The position numbers and the translations under genes are program-made. The notes below the pieces were generated by a model that did no database searches, was not told the origin of the DNA, and was given only the letters and a program-made list of their open reading frames with translations. DNA of 64,000 nt from Sipunculus nudus (Eukaryota > Annelida > Sipuncula > Golfingiida > Sipunculidae), in the NCBI GenBank assembly GCA_026874595.1, contig CM049320.1:14323488-14387487 (forward strand). The letters run 5' to 3'. Positions within the stretch are counted from its first letter, which is position 1. Each line of letters opens with the position of its first letter. This document shows positions 1 to 12,175 of the stretch, in pieces.

Positions 1-1440
1 ATTTGATTAATATTTTACAAGAATAATCCCCTGAATAATTCTTAAAATAATTGTCTTTTATCGTTCCAAAGAATGAATTTTGGCTGAATTATAAAGATTG
101 AATTGAGTCAATTTATCATATATGTAAGCTGTGTGAAGCAAATACATCTAGCGTAGCACCTGTTTATCAGCATCCATTACATCATGCCTCTAGACAATTA
201 GATTTCAGGTTATCTATGGTTAATATTGACAAGAATATTTTTAAAAGCTGTTTTTAAAAAATGTAGATTTATGATTTTAGATATTCCTCATGCCAGGCAA
301 TGTTTCCAATCACAGTTATACAGCTCTCTGTTGGTATATAAAGACAGCTGTACATGGATTATAAATAATAGGTATCCATACTCAACTTAATTCAAGATTT
401 TGCCATCAGTGAGATGTATCTGTATTATAATTTTGCATTCAATATGCATCTATAGTAATTTTTAGCGAACCTGTGTGCTAATGAGATGGTGTTGCAGCGT
501 CCGCCGTCTGTACGTTAACCCATACTATTTCAAAAACAACTGGAGCTAGCATTATAATGCAAAAAATTAGCCATCTGAAAAACTCTGCATTTTCTTAGAT
601 TTTATAAAGAAAAAGGTAAAAAACCTTTAAAAATCTTCTCTTCCGAAACGGTAAAGCCAAATTGTTCAATATTTCACAGAACAAATCTTTTATACCACCT
701 CTCTCAAGTTTTTTTGAATGGTTCAAGTTCGGTGAATGTTTTTTGCATACTAAAATGACAGTCTCAGAAACGGCCGGAGCTATCATCACCAAATTTTATG
801 CCAGTGTTGGTCACATGAGTCATATATGAAATTCAGGTATTGGTGGCGCCACCTGCATTGACCTTTTTTCTATTGGGGGTCATTGGTAATCTGTACATTA
901 ACCCATAATTTCTCAGGAATGGCAGGAGCTACCATCCCCAGATTTTATGCAATAATCTGTCACATATCAAATGTTGTGGGATTCAGCTTATTTTTTTGCT
1001 ATCTGAGTTTACTTAGATTTTATAGGGAAAAAGCTGAAAAACCTTTAAAGGTCTTCTTCTTGTAAACGGTGAAGCCAAATTGTTCAATATTTTGCAGAAA
1101 TGATCCCTGAGGCAAGCCCTCTCAAGTTTGTTCAAATGGTTTGCATTTGATGAATTTTAGTGGAGTTACGCGAATTTGAACAGTCATTTGGCCAAGTAAG
1201 CATACTGACATAGTAATTTCAGAAATGACAGAAGCTAGCATTACCAAGTATTGTGCAAATGTTGGTCACATGACTCATATTTGAAGTTTGCAGATTTTGT
1301 GGTGCCACCTACATTGACTGTCTTTTTATTTGCTAAAACCTCTTTCAGCTTAAAATGTTTATGATGAAACTGTCAAGTTGAATCGTTCAATTTTTCAAAA
1401 GAATAATCCTAGGACATGGTTCTTTCAGTCATATCAGAAA
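1..1440. repeat. degenerate ~0.42 kb tandem repeats
   Basis: Two clear units run about 545-800 and 960-1200. They share a lightly changed text: tcttagattttata, then a run ending in aaacctttaaa, then cggt(a/g)aagccaaattgttcaata, then ctctcaagttt. A weaker third unit lies near 1320-1420 and a fragment near 1-60. A shorter motif about a (g)gagctagcat-like site and gtcacatgagtcatat recurs between them (about 540, 770, 910, 1230). No reading frame is kept between units, so I read this as non-coding repeat. Confidence 0.55.
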
Positions 1441-1794
1441 AGCTTTTGTTGGTCTTATGGCCATTATTATGTCTATTTCAAACTGAGGACTGCAAAACTG
1501 TTCTTCTACAAAATTATTGTTTGAATTATAACTTTTGTAACATTGCACAAAAATTATTCATAGGTGGCCTTTGTTCAAGTATTCTTGAATGATTTTTGGC
1601 AGAATTATTGGACCTTTAACAATGAAAGGACTGCATTTTTTATTATTCTAGTATTTTGATAAAAAGTTTATGAATATGTCAGCTTGAAAAAAAAAAAGCA
1701 TTTTTGCCAAATTCTTTCAGTATGTGTAAACTGATTCACCAACACTCCAAGATTGTGTCTGTATCTTTAAAAAGGTTGAGAAACTGCCAACTGT

Positions 1795-2350
1795 TTCAGA
1801 TTTGGCAACAGATCAAGAGTTCGTTCAGTGCAGCCAGATAAAGGTCAAGAGTTCAATCAGTGCAGCCAAGCACAAGGCATGTGATCTCCTCATGGGTGAC
1901 ATGTTATCATCTCATGGGCGACATGTGAACACCTCATGGGTACCATGTGATCACCTCATGGGTGTCATGCCCCTCAGGGCAGGGCCCCTGCATGAGCTTA
2001 TGCAATGGTGTGGCTACTATTTCAGACTTGGCAACAGGCTAGAGGTCAGTCTCGATCTATTTATAGCTTTGGCAGTCTGCCAACTGTATCAGCTTTAGCA
2101 ACAGGTCAAGAGTTCACTCAGTGCAGCCAGGTATGGGTCAGGAGTTCACTCAGTGCAGTAGCTGCAGTCTATTTATAGTGTTAGCAGACTGCCCACTGCA
2201 TCAGATTTGGCACCAAAGTTCAGCCTGGATCTATTCATTGCTTTGGTAGACTGCCAACTGTGTCAGATTATGCAACAGGTCAAGAGTTCACTCAGTCTAG
2301 CCAGGTGCAGGTCATGAGTTCACTAAGTGCAGTTCACTCGGGGCAACTGC
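1795..2350. repeat. degenerate minisatellite with a 22 bp sub-array
   Basis: The phrase caacaggtcaagagttc followed by a variant of actcagtgcagccagg recurs at about 1806, 1845, 2100, 2140 and 2275, with uneven spacing. Inside it, four 22 bp units beginning ctcatggg start at 1889, 1911, 1933 and 1955. The open frame across part of this block is an effect of the repeat and is not called as a gene. Confidence 0.6.
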
Positions 2351-2359
2351 CTTTCTCAC

Positions 2360-3200
2360 CTAAGCCTGGTCAGCCCCATGCATCAGACTCAAGGTAATTT
2401 TGATGTATTGGCCTGATATTTTGACCTGTCTATGTTTCTTTGATGGCTTTCTCATTCACAAGACTGGTGGTGCCACTTACAATAATTTTTTGCAAAGTGT
2501 GTGTCCCTGCTTATTTTCAGGAGGGGTTCGATATATCAGTCTGAAATTGGGCATATGTATATTTCTCTGATAGCTTTGTTGTATACACGACTGTTGGTTC
2601 CAGCTACAATAATTTTTGTGTTGTGTGCACCCATGCCAGAATTTCAGCAGTGATGTTTGTGTAATTGTTTCTTATTCAAAATGTTTAGTACTTGCATTGT
2701 TTATATACATGAGAAGTAATGGTCCAGCATTGAAGCATTATACTTGGTGTATTTCGCAATGCACAGGTTCGCATTAGGCCTTGTTAATTAAAATTATATT
2801 TTGCCCAATAATTCCAATTAATTTTAATGAATAGTTTAACTATCATATCATTTGTGCTAGTGGTACTTTTGGCTATGGGCAACTTGTAATTATTGAATAA
2901 CAGTTAACACCTTTGTAAAAAGCATGCATGATAATTAACATGACTGACAGTGGACATTTATTTCCTGTTCCTAGTGTTTGTGCTGTGGATTTGATGTTCA
3001 CAGCATGTACACATGAGCATTTCATCTGTTAAAATCTGAATTTTGAAACCAATTGATCAGAAACTGTAGATGTCATTCAAGTTTTCAAGCACCATGTCTT
3101 TATTTTTTTTCATCAAGTCAGTGAATTTTGTGGTTCGAAGAAGTGTTACATAACAGGTTCAACTTCTGACCAAGCTACTGCATGTGATTGTCTGGGTCAG
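2360..3200. other. no feature recognised
   Basis: AT-rich sequence. A short phrase about gtgtgt/gtgtgcacccatgcc recurs weakly near 2500 and 2620. I see no credible exon, RNA gene or mobile element on either strand. Confidence 0.4.
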
Positions 3201-3212
3201 GCAGTAAGTACC

Positions 3213-3242
3213 AGAGAGCCTCTCTCTCTCTCTAGCTCTCTT

Positions 3243-3280
<38 letters not shown>

Positions 3281-3293
3281 ACAGTCTGGCTCA

Positions 3294-3331
<38 letters not shown>
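3213..3331. repeat. (CT)n microsatellite, two blocks
   Basis: Two nearly pure CT runs, about 3219-3276 and 3296-3331, separated by a short unique stretch (catgacagtctggctc). Confidence 0.95.
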
Positions 3332-3332
<1 letters not shown>

Positions 3333-3500
3333 CTAAGCCTTCAATCCTCCCTGCACCCCATTCTGTTGACAGGTTCTATAAACAAGATTAATTATCTATG
3401 AATGTTGAAGCAATTTAGAAAATGTGAATCACCTGGAATATTCATATATATATATGTTATACTGTAAATGTGTAGTTACATTTTTAAACCTGGAAAAAAT

Positions 3501-4075
3501 GAATTAAGGCAAATATTTTTAATTTTCCTGGTTCAGTAGAATGGGAATTAAAATGATTTGCTTTGTATCTCCACCTTTCTGCCTGCGTAAATATTTAATA
3601 ATTATGAAAAAAACATTTTTCCCTGTAAGCACTAGAATTTAATTTCTTATCCTATATGAATATGCAAGGGTGCTGTAACTCCCACCATCCCCTCCCCCCC
3701 CCCCCCCATAGAGTCCTTGCTCTTTGGCACTGTGAAAAATAGTTATATTGCTATTCCATAAAAATTAATAAGATTTAATAAAAAAGAATTAAGGCAAATA
3801 TTGTTAATTTTTTCCTTTTTTTCTAAATGATTTGCTTTGTTTCTCCACCTTTCTGCCTGCGTAAATTTTTAATAATTATGAAAATACTTTTTTTCCCTGT
3901 AAGCACTTGAATTAAGTTCATATCCTGTATGAATATGCAAGGGTGCTGTAACTCCCCCCCCCCCCCCCCCCCCCCCCATAGAGTCCTTGCTCTTTGGCAC
4001 TGTGAACAATAGTTCTATTCCATAAAATTTAATAAGATTTAATAAAAAGGAATTAAGGCAAATACTGTATACATA
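3501..4075. repeat. two-copy direct tandem repeat, 285 and 264 bp, with poly-C
   Basis: Units start with gaattaaggcaaata at 3501 and 3786, and a third start lies at 4050. Each unit carries ctccacctttctgcctgcg, then atatgcaagggtgctgtaact, a poly-C run (about 14 C in the first, over 20 in the second) and tagagtccttgctctttggc. The copies differ by scattered changes and by poly-C length. Confidence 0.9.
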
Positions 4076-4089
4076 TGATAAAATAGAAA

Positions 4090-5940
4090 AATAGGTTTAT
4101 TAAAATAATTGGATCTCATTAGACAAATATGTAAACTGTCGAACTGTCAACAGCTTATCGAAAACGTAACGAATGGAAACACATGGTCGGAACTCAAAAT
4201 ATTATTTGAACAATTTCTTCAATCATATAAACCAACCATGGCCAAGATTACCTTTTCCGATCAGGCTTTATCTACATTTAATAATATTTTAGATTTTAAC
4301 CTTTCAGGTGTTCAAGTACTGTTGAATGCTTCATCCACTCTCTCTGTAACTCTGTCTCTCTGTCTGTCTCTCTCTCCTTTTCTCTCTACATCCACCTTGC
4401 TGCCCTCACTGTTCCCTTCTCCAAACCCCATCCCAATGTCAGCCTCAGTAAACAAGAATAAGATGAATCGGATATATTCATACTCTAATATTTTGTATAA
4501 CTATTCGTCTATAGGTTCCTATCAACATGCCAGATATTATGTTAATATTGAGTAAAATGTAGACAGTGGGCATCAAAATAATGTACCTTGTCAAGACTGA
4601 AGAGATATTGTGTCGTACAGTCACAAATTCATAAATCCCTTCACAGCATAGTAAATCATAACATCATATCAGTCAAATTGAAATCTTGCAGACTTCCAAA
4701 AAGTATAGATCCTTCAACAAATAGCCTTATCATCATTCTACTACTGCTAATTACTGCTGTCTTTGAATTCATATATATTCATGTATATCGCAATTTTCAA
4801 CCCCTCATTAATTGATAAAAAATAAACCACTATATTTTACTCTATTAATCCATCAGTCAGGTTATTTCATGTATCATTTACTCACATATTACATTGCAGT
4901 CCTTTATAATAGCCCAACATGTCCATGATATTCATAAGCTTTATCGACTCGATATAGTATCACAATCGAGAAACATTATAATCCAGTCATGATTAGCTGA
5001 GCGCCGTGACCCATGGGTCCCTTGTTTTCACAATATAACGCAATCATAAACGGTCTCTCATGAAAATTTCAGGAATGGCCCATTGAAGAATCGATAACAC
5101 ATTGGTGTATATCCGGAAAGACGATCCTGATTCAGTAACGCCATTAAGAAATATTCACAAATGTACAGTAACTTTTGCACCAATGAACCTTGAAATATGT
5201 TCCGAATGAATTGATGGAATCGCGAAAAATGCTGATTTCTAGTTTAGTTATTTGAACATCAATAAAGGGGCTAGTTTGTTGTTTACTAAACTTGTGCTTA
5301 ATTTTTTTATGCCGCACACACACACATCAGTCTAAGTAAATTATTCTGCTTACATGTGAAGAGTTGTTAAAACTTACTTCAACCCACATTGTCTTTTTAT
5401 ATATAATACTTATGTTCGGGCACTTATATTCCAATAGTTGATGAGAAGGCTCTTATGCTCATGCCTGTCAGATTGCCAAATAAAAGTTTAAGTTGTATAT
5501 GTTGCGCTATTCAAAATTAATGTAATATAGTCCTATATAGGTGGGAAAGTGTCTTACTATGTAGTTAACATTTTATTTATGGCATCCTTTGCTATTCTTC
5601 GCACAATACCTGATTTTACAGATATGTTGATATCATATATCAAATTTGAATTTTACTTTATTTTCACCATAAATTAATTTTCTAAGTTTATATTTAACAT
5701 ATTGTAACTTTTTATCAGATTTAACCATGTGAAAATTCAAATTCAAACTGATAGTTCGTGACCATAATAGTTTTAATATTCATGAACCTTTAAGTCCCCA
5801 CTTTTGAGTTGCGATCGAAGTCCACGGGAAAAAACATTTCCCATAGTATATTCAGGTTTGGTTGAAACACCATTCAAGCAGAACTGACTTCTTATCATTT
5901 CGGATATTTAAATATTAAATATAAGACTAAGAAAAATTTA
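4090..5940. other. no feature recognised
   Basis: AT-rich. The longest open frames are 148 codons from 4109 and 75 codons from 4588, both on +. They show no domain, no convincing splice sites and low-complexity leucine/serine runs from CT-rich DNA. I see no SINE or inverted repeat. Confidence 0.4.
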
Positions 5941-5946
5941 AGAATC

Positions 5947-6119
5947 ATGCAAAAAAAAAATAAAAATAATGGATCTCAGGCACCGCCCGCGTAAATTTAA
6001 CCCCCCCCCCCCATTTTTATAGAAACAGACAAAAAAGTAACAACAACAAAAAATCCCGCCCGCACTGATTTCTGAACAAAAGTGTCTGAGAACCATACCA
6101 GTTTTTTTTTTCTTTGGCC
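5947..6119. mobile_element. short MITE-like element, copy 1
   Basis: Inverted ends: an A-rich left end leading into atctcaggcaccgcccgc, and a right end reading gtctgagaaccatacc, a T run and ggcc. The larger, better preserved copy is at 8136-8476 and shares both ends and the inner poly-C followed by attttta-tagaaac. No coding capacity. This copy has lost the left ggcc. Confidence 0.7.
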
Positions 6120-7360
6120 TCATCAAATAAATGACCATTTCCGAAATACAGACAAGGCACATCAATGAGAAAGTGGAAAATTATATAAAATTTTGAATAT
6201 CATAATATGAATGGCCATCAAAAACAACCATTCGGGTACCTCATGGTCTCAATTTTTCATATTTTAAGAACTATTTAAGGGGGTGAATGCATATTCATAA
6301 CTTATCATTTCAGATTTATTTATGTTATGTTTGAACGATAAATGTAAAATAAATGTTTACCATGAACTGGTAAGTTCTTGTTAGGTCACTAAATTTATTT
6401 CACCAATCCCGTTCAAGATTCATTTGACGTGAACACAAATTTCAGATGTTCCCTCTCCGAATAATATATTTTAAATAACGGATTGTGATTCCCAGTCGAC
6501 AGCGATGACATTGCTTTAACATTAACACAAAGGTGAGCTGGTCCATTGTACATAAAACATTAGAATATTATCAATTTACAGTTCATTGTCAGCTGTCTGT
6601 ATGTAACGACATTGTAACCGGGCCACTGGCAGCAAATCTCTTCATGTTTACGTCAATTCAGCCTAGAATTGATAAAAGAATGTTTTGTCCTTCGTTGAGG
6701 CCTTTAATTGTCATTCGTTAAACTTGTATAACTGGCTCTTTTGTGCACGTGCAGTGAAGGTTGTTTGACACCCGAACCAATAGAAACAATACTAATGTAG
6801 GCTACATTTTCCCAGTTTCCTGTGTTAGTCTTATATTGTTGGTTAGAAGGAGAGGGATGCATGCACGCGTATGTTAAATTGGTGAGTTATTCAAGGGGTA
6901 AGTGGCAATTCCTGAAATGTCCCAAGAAAAAATTCATGATTTCTTATTTTAAATGTAAAAATTAGACCAAATCGGTATAAAATGAAAAAAATATTTAGTC
7001 CATAGGTTGGACCGTTCCAGCCTCAGCAGCGGCAGCAGCCGGCGACGATTTGCATTGTGTCTTCGGGTTCGGTATTAACCAAAATGATCATTTTAGTGTT
7101 ATATTTCAAACGATTAATGTAAAACAAATATTTACCATAACTTTAACGGCTGAGGTTCCTGTCAGGGCATGGATTTAAAGTCTCGAATCTCGCTACACAA
7201 TATTTATTTGTCATGAACATTGGAGATGATGATCACTTGCGGGTGCACGTTAAAAGGTATACAAACCAAATCTCGAGTTAATTGCCACGGACGAAATATA
7301 CTTGTTCCATGACTGGAGAGTATACTTTTCAAGTCTTTTCAGTGATGAATACTGGCCACC
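6120..7360. other. mostly featureless, one weak direct repeat
   Basis: About 6310-6420 resembles 7090-7190: both have a tttgaacgat/tttcaaacgatt core, aatgtaaaa(t/c)aaat and tttaccat. This is a degenerate direct repeat about 780 bp apart. No exon was recognised. Confidence 0.35.
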
Positions 7361-7575
7361 GCAGAAGCAGATCCAGGGGAGGAGTCTAGGGGGTCCGGAC
7401 CCCCCCCCCCCTTATTCAGTTACACAAAAATCTTTGTTTCCCCCAAGAGTTTCAGACCAATTTTTGCAGCCTGAACCCCCCCCCCCCCCCACCTCCGAAC
7501 ATTAGGACCTTTTATTAGGTTTTGTCACTTGTCCTCCTGGGTTTGACCCCTCCTTTTACTGGATCCGCCCCTGCA
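7361..7575. mobile_element. palindromic GC-rich MITE-like fragment
   Basis: Starts gcagaagcagatccagggg, carries the palindrome gggggtccggaccccc, and ends tactggatccgcccctgca, roughly the reverse complement of the start. A compact relative sits at 17813-17874. No coding capacity. Confidence 0.55.
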
Positions 7576-7722
7576 CCGTCGTTGTCATTGTTGAATGTCC
7601 GGTATAAGACGACAACTACTTGTTTTCACTTTCAGTATCGGGGAAAAGACTACGGTAGGCTTTGGATATTTGCAATCAGTTTAAACATGCTGATGGAGCC
7701 CATTCAGTAAATCTGTCACAAC

Positions 7723-7771
7723 ATGAAAATGCACCACCTCAGAATTATTTGGTTTGCAGTTGACATTCTTG
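7723..7771 (+). CDS. lectin gene exon 1 (signal peptide)
   Basis: ATG at 7723 opens 16 codons (MKMHHLRIIWFAVDIL) plus one base, followed by donor GTAAGA at 7772. The split codon joins exon 2 as glycine, extending the hydrophobic stretch through GVCVGLA. An upstream ctttcag near 7636 could be the acceptor of a 5' UTR intron. The start is chosen because phase and hydrophobicity both fit; no transcript was available. Confidence 0.65.
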
Positions 7772-8494
7772 GTAAGACAAACGTTTCTTTATGCCTCCTA
7801 TGATATCCCCCCCCCCCCCCAAAGAAAAAATACATACATACACGCCTGTATGTGCGTTTGTAAGTCCTGCTGCGGCTTGCTGTATATAGCTTCCGTACAA
7901 GGGCCTGCACAGTCGAGTGGTAAAACGCTCGGCTTTCTCAGCTTGCGACCTGCTTTCGATCAGCAAGCGTGGCTATGAGAATGGGTTTAAGTTGCCCGTC
8001 CAACTGCCGGTGGTTTTCTCCGGTTTCCTCCACTCCTGCAGACTACCGAACGCCACCATTTGAACAACGGAGAGTGCCGCGAATGGTTTCAATAACAATG
8101 TGTACAATATATGTAAAATAAATAAGTTTATATAAGGCCAAAAAAAAAAAAATAAAAGGTATGGTTCTCAGGCACCGCCCGCATCAAATTTAAACCCCCG
8201 CATCAAAAATTTTTATTATGATTTTCAATAGAAACTCGCCCATTTCGAGCTGCAGCCGCTCAGACATTTCTTTCAAGAAGAAAAAAAATATACAATTTCC
8301 TTTGTTTTGTAGTGTTGTTACTTGTTTAGCAAAATAAATATATTATTTTAATGCTTTTCCCTTTTTCATATGACATTTTTATCGAAACATACCAAAAAAT
8401 AAAAAATCCGCCCCCCCCCCCCCGCATTGATTTCTGAAAAAGTGCCTGAGAACCATACTTTTTTTTTATTTTGGCCTAATTCATATATATAAAG

Positions 8495-8564
<70 letters not shown>

Positions 8565-8800
8565 AGTTTACATTTAACTTATCTTTCGCATGGGTTTTTT
8601 AAACAAATTCTTACTGATGTGGTGAAGGTAAGCCACATGGGGAGAACTATTGACTGTTGTTTTAAATTGAAAGTGATAGGACAACGGGTACTTAGCGCGA
8701 GAATGAGTGTTATAGTCACTAACATGAGTAAGTCACAGGGATTGGGGGGGGGGGTTACGCACACATACATTGACGTATGTATGTATGTGTTTATATACAC

Positions 8801-8841
<41 letters not shown>

Positions 8842-11800
8842 AATAATAATAAACGACTGAACCTTGGGCGTACCAATAATTATTGCGAAACATTATGCAA
8901 ACTACATTTGCGAATCAGTGCAATGCAAGGCAATAAACATGAAATAACACCAATCAATGACATAATTATAACAAGATGAATATATAACATATGACAATAA
9001 TCCGACACACGTACAGAGTACCAGGGTGGGAGGGTAGGGTGATCTATCCCATATTAAATTTACTCTCTGCGATATTTTTTTTTATTTAGACTTCAAAATA
9101 AATAGATGCAAAGTCCTTCACGAGGCGCAGGCCGTAAACCAACTGACCCTCTGTTATTGAAATGCACACGGCTCGGGCTCACGAGTGACGCAAGCTTATG
9201 TGAACACCAAAGCGTTAAATTACCAGAGTTCACGTGTACCTATGCAACCTATGCAGCCTTCGTTTCTGATGTTTAAATCACAATAAAGATAACATGTTCC
9301 TACTTTATTGCTTTACATATATATATACACACGCACACACATAAGATGAGACAGACAGACAGACGGATACCGAAAGAATATTCCAAAGTATAGGTTTCTT
9401 AAATATAGATTATATTAATATGAATGAAAACTGCCACCTGTTTATCATGTATGATTAATTGTTAACTTCAATAGCTTGTGCAACGTACTCTTTTTTTTCT
9501 TCCTTTTTTTCATTTGCAGGAGTATGTGTTGGCTTGGCTACAAAGGGCCAGCTCTACGTGAAATTTCCTCAGAGACGAGCTTTAGGGAATGATACATCAC
9601 CGATAAAACTAATCACCGATTCAGTGGTTAGTTTCGAACTACAGTGTATCATTGAATGTAGTATTCGACGGAGCTGCCTGGCAGCCAACTCATTCACAAA
9701 CGGAACATGCGAGCTGCTATCTTCAGCTCCGGTGTCTGACGGTCACGACAGCAAGTGTGTTACATTCATACAACGTCGAGGTAAAGTACCTATATTTTAT
9801 ATATATATGTCAGAGACGAGATTGAAATCCAGGCGGATTTTAAATTCGCCTAGACGAGATTGCGATTGTGATCTCGCCTAGGCGAGATTGCAATTGTGAT
9901 CTTGGCTAGACAGATTTTAAACTCGCCTAGACAAGATCACAATCGCAATCTCGCCTAGGCGAGATTAAAATCCATCATGGAGCAGGCCATGATTTTAATC
10001 TCGCCTAGGCGAGTTTAAAATCTGTCTGGTGTCATCCAGGCGAGTTTAAAATCTGCCTGATATCACTTGGGCGAGTTTAAAATCTGCCTAGGCGAGATTA
10101 AAATAGTGATCTGATCTAATTTCCCAATAAATTATGCATTGTAATTGTCTCGTGAAAGATGTTTTCAGTCAGATTTTCAATATTTTAACACTGAATGGTT
10201 ACGTATAGTTCACAAGTAATATATCTATTAATATTTACAGAATATTATATTATTAATTAAATAATTAACATTAATTTTGGAAATGGAATATTTTATATTA
10301 TATATTTTTTATTAATATGGTTATGTATAGTTCACAAGTAATATATATTTAATATTATTTACAGAATATTATAATATTTATGTAAAAATTAACATTAATT
10401 TTTTTATTTTATATTTTTATTTATAAACTATGTAATAAGAAACTTACATTGGTATTGTATATGGCATATTCAAATGATATATGATGTGGGCTGCTGCTGA
10501 TTATTTACATAATAATTTTATTGTCAATATTAATTTGAAGGGAAACTGGAATTAGTAATATTAGTAATGTAGTATTTTAAAAAGACAAAAGGAACATAGC
10601 TCATTTTTTTATCAATTTAATTCAATGCATGTTCACATGAATAAATGATCTATTACTCTATGAATCTAGAAATCATATTTTTTTTCTGATATGATATAAT
10701 ACTGTCCAAAAAAAAGGCAGTTATCTTGTAATACAGTCTACATAAATATTGAAGCTTCACAAAGTGCCTCACAAAACATTAAAAAAAAAGATCGGAAGAA
10801 TATTATATACATTATAAGAAAAGACTAAATAAGACAAAGAAATATTCACTTGCATACATCTGTGTATCAACTTTACCTTTTCTCATATGATGTTTAATTA
10901 CCTAAAAAAAGGATGGTGTATCAAAGTCCATCATGAATACCGATACCCTGCATATTTTGTACCATAAGTGTACATGTTTTGACTGTTGAGTGTTGAATAC
11001 CTGGGTGAAAAGAAACATTTGAACTAGATCAACCAACTAATTTGTTCTGTTTGTCCTGTAAGAATTATCAAATAAGATGATTGTTTATGTTAATGTGTAA
11101 TATACTCATTAAATAGTGAAGTAATAGCTATCTAAACTAATCTATCTATCTGTCTATCTATCTATCTATGATTGATTCAATATGCAAGTGGATGACTTTT
11201 TCCCCCAGATTTGCTCTTCATAATATCTCATAAATGTGCTTCAATATACTTCTTGTTACTCTCTAATTGCCATATATTTAAATACAATTACAAATTATTT
11301 TTTTGTAAAAATTATTAGTGATATTTACAATCCTAAGGTTGTTAAGAAAACTGGAGAAAAAAAATAAAGATTAATTAATGTTTAGCGAATAATTGGCATG
11401 ATAAGGATGCTGTAGACCACATGAAACACATCAAAGGTTCAAATAATAATCAAATATCTATTTCATAATTCTGTTTCCAAAATTAATGTTAATTATCAAA
11501 TGAATAATTATTACATTACTGTAAAAAGTAAATTATTACATTAATACTATAATATTCTGTAAATATTAATAAATATATTACCTTTTAACTATATATAACC
11601 ATTCAGTGTTAAAATATTGAAAATCCGACTGAAAACATTTTTCATATGTCAATTACAATGCTTAATATATTAGGAAATTAGATCAGATCACTATTTTAAT
11701 CTCGCCTAGGCAGATTTTAAACTCGCCTAAGTAATATCAGGCAGATTTTAAACTCGCCTGGATGACACCAGACGGATTTTAAACTCGCCTAGACGAGATT

Positions 11801-12092
11801 AAAATTCTGGCCTGCTCCATGATGGGATTTTAATCTCGCCTAGGCGAGATTGCGATTGTGATCTCGTCTAGGCGAGTTTAAAATCTGTCTAGCCGAGATC
11901 ACAATTGCAATCTCGCCTAGGCGAGATCACAATCGCAATCTCGTCTAGGCGAATTTAAAATCCGCCTGGATTTCAATCTCGTCTCTGACATATATATATA
12001 TATCAGGGTTCGCTTTTATTTAAAAAAGATTGCCGCCCTGATATAATGATGCGCTTGCCCGCATCTCTTTATATTTTTTTTGGTGGAGTGAT

Positions 12093-12175
<83 letters not shown>

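Noticed and set aside
4109-4555. 148-codon open frame on +
   Set aside because: Second half is translated CT-rich low-complexity DNA; no domain, no splice context, no copy elsewhere in the window.
8579-8979. Overlapping frames rich in Tyr-Ile on both strands
   Set aside because: They are translated (TA)n; similar frames at 17.0, 20.2, 31.0 and 42.7 kb were dropped for the same reason.
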